This document shows, piece after piece, positions 58,096 to 64,000 of a DNA stretch of 64,000 nucleotides (its first letter is position 1; every line of letters begins with the position of its first letter). The notes beneath the pieces were generated by a model. The model had not been told where the DNA came from and did no database searches. It worked only from the letters and a program-made list of their open reading frames with translations. Source of the DNA: Cymbidium sinense (Eukaryota > Streptophyta > Magnoliopsida > Asparagales > Orchidaceae); assembly GCA_021442155.1 (NCBI GenBank), contig CM038229.1, forward strand, positions 68,282,443-68,346,442, read 5' to 3'. Both the position numbers and the translations under genes were made by a program.

Positions 58096-60056
58096 CTACA
58101 TAATATTGATATCCTCATCACTAGACCCAAGCCCACTCACAACTCCTTCGTCTCCTGAATCTGGTGAAGGATCTTCAGATGCTTGGCTGGGAGATATATC
58201 CTCAATTTTGGCCCTCTTGCGAAGTACCGCACGAATTCCTTTCGAACCCCTGATGAAGCCCTCCTCTAAACACCGCCGTCCAAGTCCTTCACTTCAACAT
58301 CAAAGATATGGTTACGAGCCTCCGGATAAAGTCTTCAATAACGCCACAATAAGCGGTGGAATTCTTGAAGTCTTCCGCCTGCGATCTCTTGCTTCTCGAC
58401 ATTCTATGCTCCTTTCGTAAAGACGATCTTGTAATGCTTTCTTATCCACCGCAAGTGCCCTTATCCTCTTCTTCCTATGAAGTCTCCTCGCCTCAATCAC
58501 CATCAGGGCTCCACCTCGACACTGAGAGAAAAGAAGTCGACATATTCTACACTCACCAACTCCCTCCAAGTCACCACTTCTTTAGCTTTAGATTCATCCT
58601 TCGCTCATCGTGATATATTTTATCTTCACAAATTCAGTATTCCACTCATCTAAGGCTACACCCAAATGAGCCATCAGTCTTAATGACTGAGTTACCTAAA
58701 AAAAAAAAAAAAAGAAAAAATCATCAGCACCAATGTTACATAAAGGAGGAGGAAAAAGAAGAATAGAAGGAAGAAGGAAAAATAACGCACCAATTCATCT
58801 GCCCGTTGACATCCAGTACATATGTGATTTAATACCTCTTGAATTTGTGGCTTAGAGTAACTAACCCCATCATGAGTCTAAATAAACTCTCGATGCTAAG
58901 TGAACATCATCTCCACAGATATCTGACACATCCATTTCAGCACGAGTCTTCTCTTTCTGTATAGATGGAACATTGCTACCACCGTGATTTTGATGGGCTT
59001 CGAGAACCCTATGAGGGAGGAGAACTCGCCTCTTTCTCTTCAACTAAGAGCATGAGACCTTCCCGGATGGAAAGACCAACCTTAAACATCCTATCTTCAA
59101 CTATATATTTACTAATGTAATGTAACTCATGTTGCAAGCTTCCCACATCAGGAATATTAAGAGTTGCTAGAATGTCATCCTCCGATATTAGCGATGGATC
59201 TGGAAGATCATTCAATCTTCCCCATCTCTCAGAAAGGCCCCACTCATTCTTCACATAAAAGAATCCAATAGACCAAGTTTTGACCGATCCGTCAAAAATT
59301 CTATCCAACTCTTATAGTCCGATAAGAAACACGCCCTGAACATCACATGTGAATCTACACATTCGCACAAGTATTCGATGTTCAAAGTAACCCCACGCTC
59401 AAGAAGGTAGTCAAACCAATAATGATTAAGGCTCGAAACGAAAATTGCATCAAAGCCACGCCACATTTTTTGAAGATCTCGATCAGCTCGGGAGCCAAAG
59501 GGAATCGCAGTCCAGCACGAAGAGTCATCTGGAAATAGTAAAGTACCTCGAGGCAACGAGCTCGATCAGACTTTTTAGCAACAATAGCCACCAATTCATT
59601 GGGGAAGAAAAATTTCCTGCGGAACACCATTAAACTATCTGATGTGACAGTGGAGGACATATCGTCCGTGGCCGCCACACTATGAGTTTTCTTCTGACCA
59701 TCACCCTGTAAAAATACATAAAAAATAAATAAATAATAATAATAATAATAAATCCAAGAATTTTGTAGCTCACTCACCTCAGTACGCGGGCGCATCTTTT
59801 TTTGACCCTCCCGCTCGCGCACAGTTTGGAGTAAAATTTTTCTCCTACGATCTGACAAAAACACACACACATACATACACATAAGAAAGAGGAAGGAGGG
59901 ATATATACAAAGAAAGGGAGAGAGGGAGGGAAAGAAGTTATCCCCCTCCGATAATGCTATAAAATCACCAGCCAAACTTTCTGAGTTATGAGGACGATGG
60001 TTCCTAACTGATACTTCCCCACCGTCTTGGAAATTTTCAACCGCTGAACCTTCCAT
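58096..60056 (-). pseudogene. Spliced antisense gene of the Tat-type gypsy element (PF04195-like), broken
   Basis: Transcribed against the element. The start ATG at 60056 gives MEGSAVENFQDGGEVSV. Exon 2 is 59851-59778. A 72-nt intron (59777-59706, GTGAGTG...TTTTTACAG) leads to exon 3 with PNELVAIVAKKSDRARC, LRAGLRFPLAPELIEIFKKC and GVALMQFSFRALIIIGLTTF, the putative gypsy-type transposon domain (PF04195-like) found in plant Tat elements. Two frameshifts near 59400 and 59290 follow, then WSIGFFYVKNEWGLSERWG and ILATLNIPDVGSL. A 95-nt intron (58790-58696, GTGCGTT...T-rich-TAG) joins QIQEVLNHICTGCQRADEL to VTQSLRLMAHLGVALDEWN in frame. A charged, probably coiled-coil part (KKALQDRLYERSIECREARD) and an acidic C terminus end at TAG 58096-58098. 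The first intron (before 59852) has a clear acceptor but no GT donor at the expected place. Function unknown. Confidence 0.75.
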
Positions 60057-60089
60057 CGAAGTTGAAAGAATACCAATTTCCAAGAAAAG

Positions 60090-60965
60090 TGTATCGTGGG
60101 CCTGATCGCTTCCTAACCCGGACCCTAACGAGTAACTGGAACCACGACGATATACCTCTGATCGCCTCCTAACCTGGGACGGTCCGACGAGGTCGGAATC
60201 GAACCACGATATAGTCTTGATCGCCTCCTGACGGCCCGACGAGGCGAACGAACCAATGATGGGCCTTGATCTCCCCGACGAGGGTCGGAACGAATCACGA
60301 CGATACCGTGAGCCGAGCCGACATGGCCTGAACCAATGAGATACCGGCCTTGATCTCCTCCTAACCCAAACGGTCCGACGAGGCCGGTAAACTGGAACCA
60401 CGATGTATACCGTGGGCCTTGATCGCCTCCCAAACGGTCCGACGAGGCGAACGGAACCACAGAGTGGGCCTTGATCGCCTCTAACCGACGGCCGACGAGC
60501 TAAAACGAACCATGACGATACCGGCCTTGATCCTCCTAACCCGGACGGTCCGACGGGCGGAAACCGGAACCACGACGATACCGGCCTTGATCGCCTCTAA
60601 CCCGGACGGTCCGACGGGGTAAAACCGGAACCACGACGTGGGCCTTGATCGCCTCTAACCCGGACGGACGGCGGTGAACCGGAACCACGACGATACCGCG
60701 GCCTTGATCCTCTAACCCGACGTTCGACGAGGTCAGAACCGAACCACGACGATATCAGGCCTTGATCGCCTCTAACCCGGATCGTCCGAACAAACCGGAA
60801 TTACGACGATACCGTGGCCTTGATCGCTTCCTAACCCGACGGTCGACGAGGTCGCAGAAACCGGAACCACGACGTAGGCCTTGATCACCTCAACTGACCC
60901 GACGGACCAGAAATGTGAACCACGACGATAAGTATTTGACGCTTGATCGCTTCCTAGATTGCCTC
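60090..60965 (+). repeat. Array B in the large gypsy element (about 15 units)
   Basis: Units of about 55-70 bp with ggccttgatcgcctcctaac, ccggacggtccgacgagg and ggaaccacgacgatacc. Same array as 15212-15985, but the units here are more regular and more alike, which suggests later expansion. The reading frame at 60125-60460 (minus) and the 5' half of the one at 59382-60401 are made by it. It stands directly upstream of the antisense gene, where its promoter would be. Confidence 0.9.
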
Positions 60966-61029
60966 CCTGAACGCTTCTTTCTTGATTGCCAAAGGACCCT
61001 CAAGAAGAGGGAGAGGCAGGTGTTCTCCT

Positions 61030-61170
61030 CTACCCTGGTATTTATGGATAAAAGGGTAAAAATCTCTCAAAAAATGGATCAAAAATGGCTCAAAACGGAT
61101 CAAAAATGGCTCAAAACGGCTCAAAAAACGGCTAAAAAAAAAAACGGCTCAAAAAAAGTTTCAAAACCCT
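61030..61170 (+). repeat. Short tandem array D before the 3' LTR region
   Basis: About seven units of 14-16 bp of the form aaaaatggctcaaaacgg, ending in an A-rich run. The non-autonomous element has only one or two such words (16078-16110). Confidence 0.85.
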
Positions 61171-61639
61171 TCAAATTCTGGCCAGAGGAATGACCATGAC
61201 GCATATCATGGGCGGCAGGCATAGGCGACAAGCTACACGCATGGCGCGGCGCACAGCATGGCGTTACAGCCATGAAGGCGACGCGACAAGATATGCGCGG
61301 CTCTCCCCGCCATTCGACCATTAACCGCCACGGCGACCGACGTGTTGACCAATCCGCGGAATCCGCGACGCGTCTGTAGGCTGACCAAGACAGATGACCT
61401 GAAGAATACCTGGCTGCTCACACCGCATAGCGGCCATGACGGCTCGCCGCCGCCCCTTCAGCGGCGTCTGCCTCGGCCGAGATTTGACCCGATGGCTACC
61501 CCCTGTAAGACTCACAGACAAGCCTGGCTGCGCCAAGCCGCATACAATGGATATCGCGATCCGAAACAAAACTTCCTATTCATATTATTTTCGAAAGATA
61601 TATATTTTTTGATTAAGCTAATGTCATCCAAAAATAAAA
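61171..61639 (+). other. 3' non-coding tail of the large gypsy element
   Basis: A GC-rich part (61190-61520), then AT-rich sequence with ttttttgattaagctaatgt and catccaaaaataaaa before the LTR, as in the non-autonomous element (16640-16670). No gene seen. Confidence 0.65.
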
Positions 61640-62507
61640 CGATGGCTCTCAAAATACCATCACAAAGACAAATCTTGATGTATATGATTTTGAGTCAAAC
61701 CGATCAGATCAAGACTTAAAATATCATCGAATCTTTGGGACATCAATTAAATCCCAAAACACTCAAATATGGGTGTTTATAGTCAAATCGAAGGCTCGAC
61801 GAGGGATCTAATGAGCCTAAGATCTCATAATTCGACTTCATTTGGGCATCCAAATGCTCAAAATACATCAAATGATCAAAGGAATCATCCCGAGCCGTCC
61901 GATCGAGTGGTATGGGTCTTACATGAATTTCAAGAACGCCTCCTCCCATCTATAACCTCATTTCTCACATGAACGGGCTGAAGAAGAACAAATGAAGAAG
62001 AAGAGTCAAGCAAAGAAGAAGAGAGCACCGCCTATCGATCCACCACGCCACCTCAGCCGATCCTGCCAATTTGCCCAAGCAAGGAAGAAGAGGAAGAGTC
62101 CAGTAAGGAAGAAGAGTCCAGGGAAGAAGAGGAAGAGCCCAGAAGAGGAAAAGCCCAAGGAGGAAGAAGAAGCTCAAGCTTGAAGATCCTCCAAGCAAGG
62201 TCGCAGCTGACGGCCATCAACCACCATCACCGCCACCTTCCTAATTGTCCCTCGATCTCCACCTACTAAACAACTATTACAACCCATCGTTACATACTAT
62301 TTTTCCTCCCTCATGCAATCGTAATCCATCGAAGACTTTGTACTCAAAGATACATAGGAAGTTTTTTTACCGCTAAGCTTTTTTTCCTCTTTCGAGGTTT
62401 TCCACGTTAAAATTATGGAGTCTCTGTCGCTTTTAATTACCTGTGGCCTTGACTTCACAACAAGGCTGCGAACTTTCACTCTACATCGATTTTCTAAAGA
62501 CGCAACA
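61640..62507 (+). repeat. 3' LTR of the large gypsy element
   Basis: Starts CGATGGCTCTC, a shortened TGATATGGCTCTC, and ends GACGCAACA. It carries a short purine array (62080-62175). Many 1-10-bp deletions relative to the 5' LTR, which points to an old insertion. Confidence 0.85.
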
Positions 62508-62512
62508 CACTA

Positions 62513-62740
62513 ATCTCGATGACAACGGTATTATAAATATATTATAAATAATATAAATCTAATTATCAATATTTCTACCAAATTAGTGATAATGGTAGAT
62601 ATCATAAATTAACCAATTGATTATTTTATTATGTAAACTCTAATATTCAATAATCTTCTTCAAATATAGCTAAGTCTCAAATATTAAAGTGTATATACAT
62701 TAAAAGATGAATTAATATTAGAACAGAATATCATGTAGTA

Positions 62741-62803
<63 letters not shown>

Positions 62804-63800
62804 ATAAAAGATAATATAGTAAAAAATTATATTGATACTTATTATATTTTTTTTGAGTGATTGTATCTATATTGAATAATCATAGAAATTTTAAGTCATC
62901 AAGTTTATAATAATTCATTGAAACTTAGTGTTTTTTATGTCAAGTTAATATGAATTTAGATTTTTCTGAGTTAGAGTTAAGTTGATATTTCAATCAATGT
63001 GATAAATAGGTTATATTTGAGTGCATTATCTTAGTGTCATATTATTTTGAATCAAATCTGAATCCAACTCATGAGCTCAAATTAACACCCATTAGTATAT
63101 TTTCTCCCCGTCCCCTAATACATCTTTCAAAGCCTTCAATGAGTCAAGGATGTGTGATACACTCAAACAAGTCAAAATTAAAATCATAATCGAAATATCT
63201 TATATATACTTCAAACATAATAAATCCTGGATGTAATTGAATTAAGTAATGAAGGTTGGGGCATGTCAATGCCAAACGATAAGATTTTCTAAAAAGGATT
63301 TGATGAGTGAATAAGGGTGGAGCGAATGGAAGAAACTAAGTGTCTATATTGATAAATGATTTAGTTGATATCTCATTGATTTGATCATCAAAAACTAAGA
63401 ACAACAAAGTTACAAGTCATCCATTTTTTAGCTAGATAAAAATGCATTCAACTAGTTGGAGTTTTATAGAGACTAGACAATTTTGATAATAATGTTAGAA
63501 TTTTTCTATGTTTAGTCAAAATCTAATCATTTGGAAGGATAAGTAATCAAATCAAAGTTTAAATTTTTTTTTATAATATATAGATAACTTTGATGAGTAC
63601 TAGTAATAATGTGTTACAACCAAATGCTTAAAAATTAGCACTATTAAAATGCATGCACAATATAAGTACAAATAAAATGATATAAGAAGCCTATAAAAAT
63701 ATATATAACGTAAAATTTTTATCTTAAATTATCATAAAACTCTCTAATAAACAAATTCCTTCTATCTTTATAATTTTCTTTTACTTTTACGACTTATAAA
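62513..63800. other. AT-rich intergenic sequence
   Basis: No element or gene recognised. It contains an (AT)n tract at 62742-62801. Confidence 0.6.
62742..62801. repeat. (AT)n microsatellite
   Basis: About 30 AT units. Confidence 0.95.
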
Positions 63801-64000
63801 TTCATATTATTATAGGTCACATTCTTGCCAGCGCTACTTACATCGCCCTGTAATAATCCAAATAATAAGACATATGCCGTCCGACCTCTCTTTAATGCCT
63901 CGCATTGGTCCTAACTTTTCCCTTCCTCGCTACTTCCTTGCGCTCTGTTACTGAAGATCTCACACACTGATCTCTCTCTCTCTCTCTCTCTTTCTCATGA
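63801..64000 (+). promoter_or_regulatory. Possible promoter and 5' leader of a host gene beyond the right edge
   Basis: Composition changes from AT-rich to mixed, with C/T-rich stretches (ctctctttaatgcctcg, ttcccttcctcgctacttcc) and a (TC)n run at 63970-63990 directly before ATG 63997-63999. Pyrimidine-rich leaders of this kind are common in plant genes. Only three bases of possible coding sequence are in view, so the gene cannot be identified and the ATG may be chance. Confidence 0.35.

Larger units (their letters stand above)
51557..62507 (+). mobile_element. Ty3/gypsy (Tat-type) LTR retrotransposon with antisense gene, decayed
   Basis: An 11-kb element. The 5' LTR starts TGATATGGCTC and the 3' LTR ends GCAACA. 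The flanks are acact (51552-51556) and, overlapping the LTR end by one base, acact (62507-62511); a single lost A at the right border would explain this. Order: LTR, gag, protease, RT, RNase H, integrase, array A, antisense gene, array B, short array D, LTR. Integrase after RNase H defines Ty3/gypsy; the long 3' region with an antisense gene is known from the Tat lineage (Grande, RIRE2, Retand types). All genes carry stops and frameshifts. Confidence 0.88.

Noticed and set aside
59382..60401. 339-residue minus-strand frame taken as one protein
   Set aside because: Its first part reads through array B and its middle through introns (runs of Y and hydrophobic residues). Only parts are exons of the antisense gene starting at 60056.

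Overview
This is nuclear DNA from a flowering plant. The signs are a Ty3/gypsy element of the Tat type with an antisense gene, two Ty1/copia elements, hAT and Tourist-like MITEs, RTE-type LINE 3' ends, long (AT)n tracts, and fragments of plant genes for a plastid DUF21/CNNM protein, an Lsi2-type silicon/arsenite efflux protein and an SLC35F-type transporter. I cannot name the species. No intact host gene lies fully inside the window. Nearly all of it is transposable elements and their decay products, often nested.

Layout. 1-1864: 5' end of a minus-strand gypsy element (gag part and LTR). 1953-3763: a repeat segment, called S here, whose second copy lies at 33946-34386 plus 37327-39010; copy 1 carries a hAT MITE (3138-3683). 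3764-7665: a long AT-rich, coding-free repeat, called X here, present again in inverted orientation at about 22880-24560 and 28850-31960. 8640-11340: decayed minus-strand gypsy LTRs. 11737-17672: a complete non-autonomous LTR element with a perfect 5-bp target duplication, filled with tandem arrays and no genes. 19235-19829: a second hAT element with a perfect 8-bp duplication and an internal tRNA-like sequence. 24738-26405: three unrelated transporter gene fragments fused head to tail, inside the interrupted inverted X copy. 33447-33868: a Tourist-like MITE. 34387-37236: another non-autonomous gypsy relative. 39175-46163: a complete but dead Ty1/copia element with a 5-bp duplication. 48060-49860: a strongly decayed copia on the minus strand. 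50235-50632: a minus-strand RTE LINE 3' end. 51557-62507: an 11-kb gypsy element with LTRs, gag, protease, RT, RNase H and integrase remnants, a spliced antisense gene near its 3' end, and the same two array families (A and B) as the 11737-17672 element. 63800-64000 resembles the promoter and 5' leader of a host gene that continues past the window.

How the parts relate. The gypsy element at 51557-62507 looks like a decayed member of the autonomous lineage. The one at 11737-17672 looks like its non-autonomous partner: it has kept the LTRs, a primer-binding-like site and arrays A and B, and has lost or never had gag-pol and the antisense gene. The two most unusual objects are the three-gene transporter chimera (24738-26405), probably made by transposon-mediated fragment capture, and the intron-containing antisense gene set between arrays A and B in the large gypsy element.
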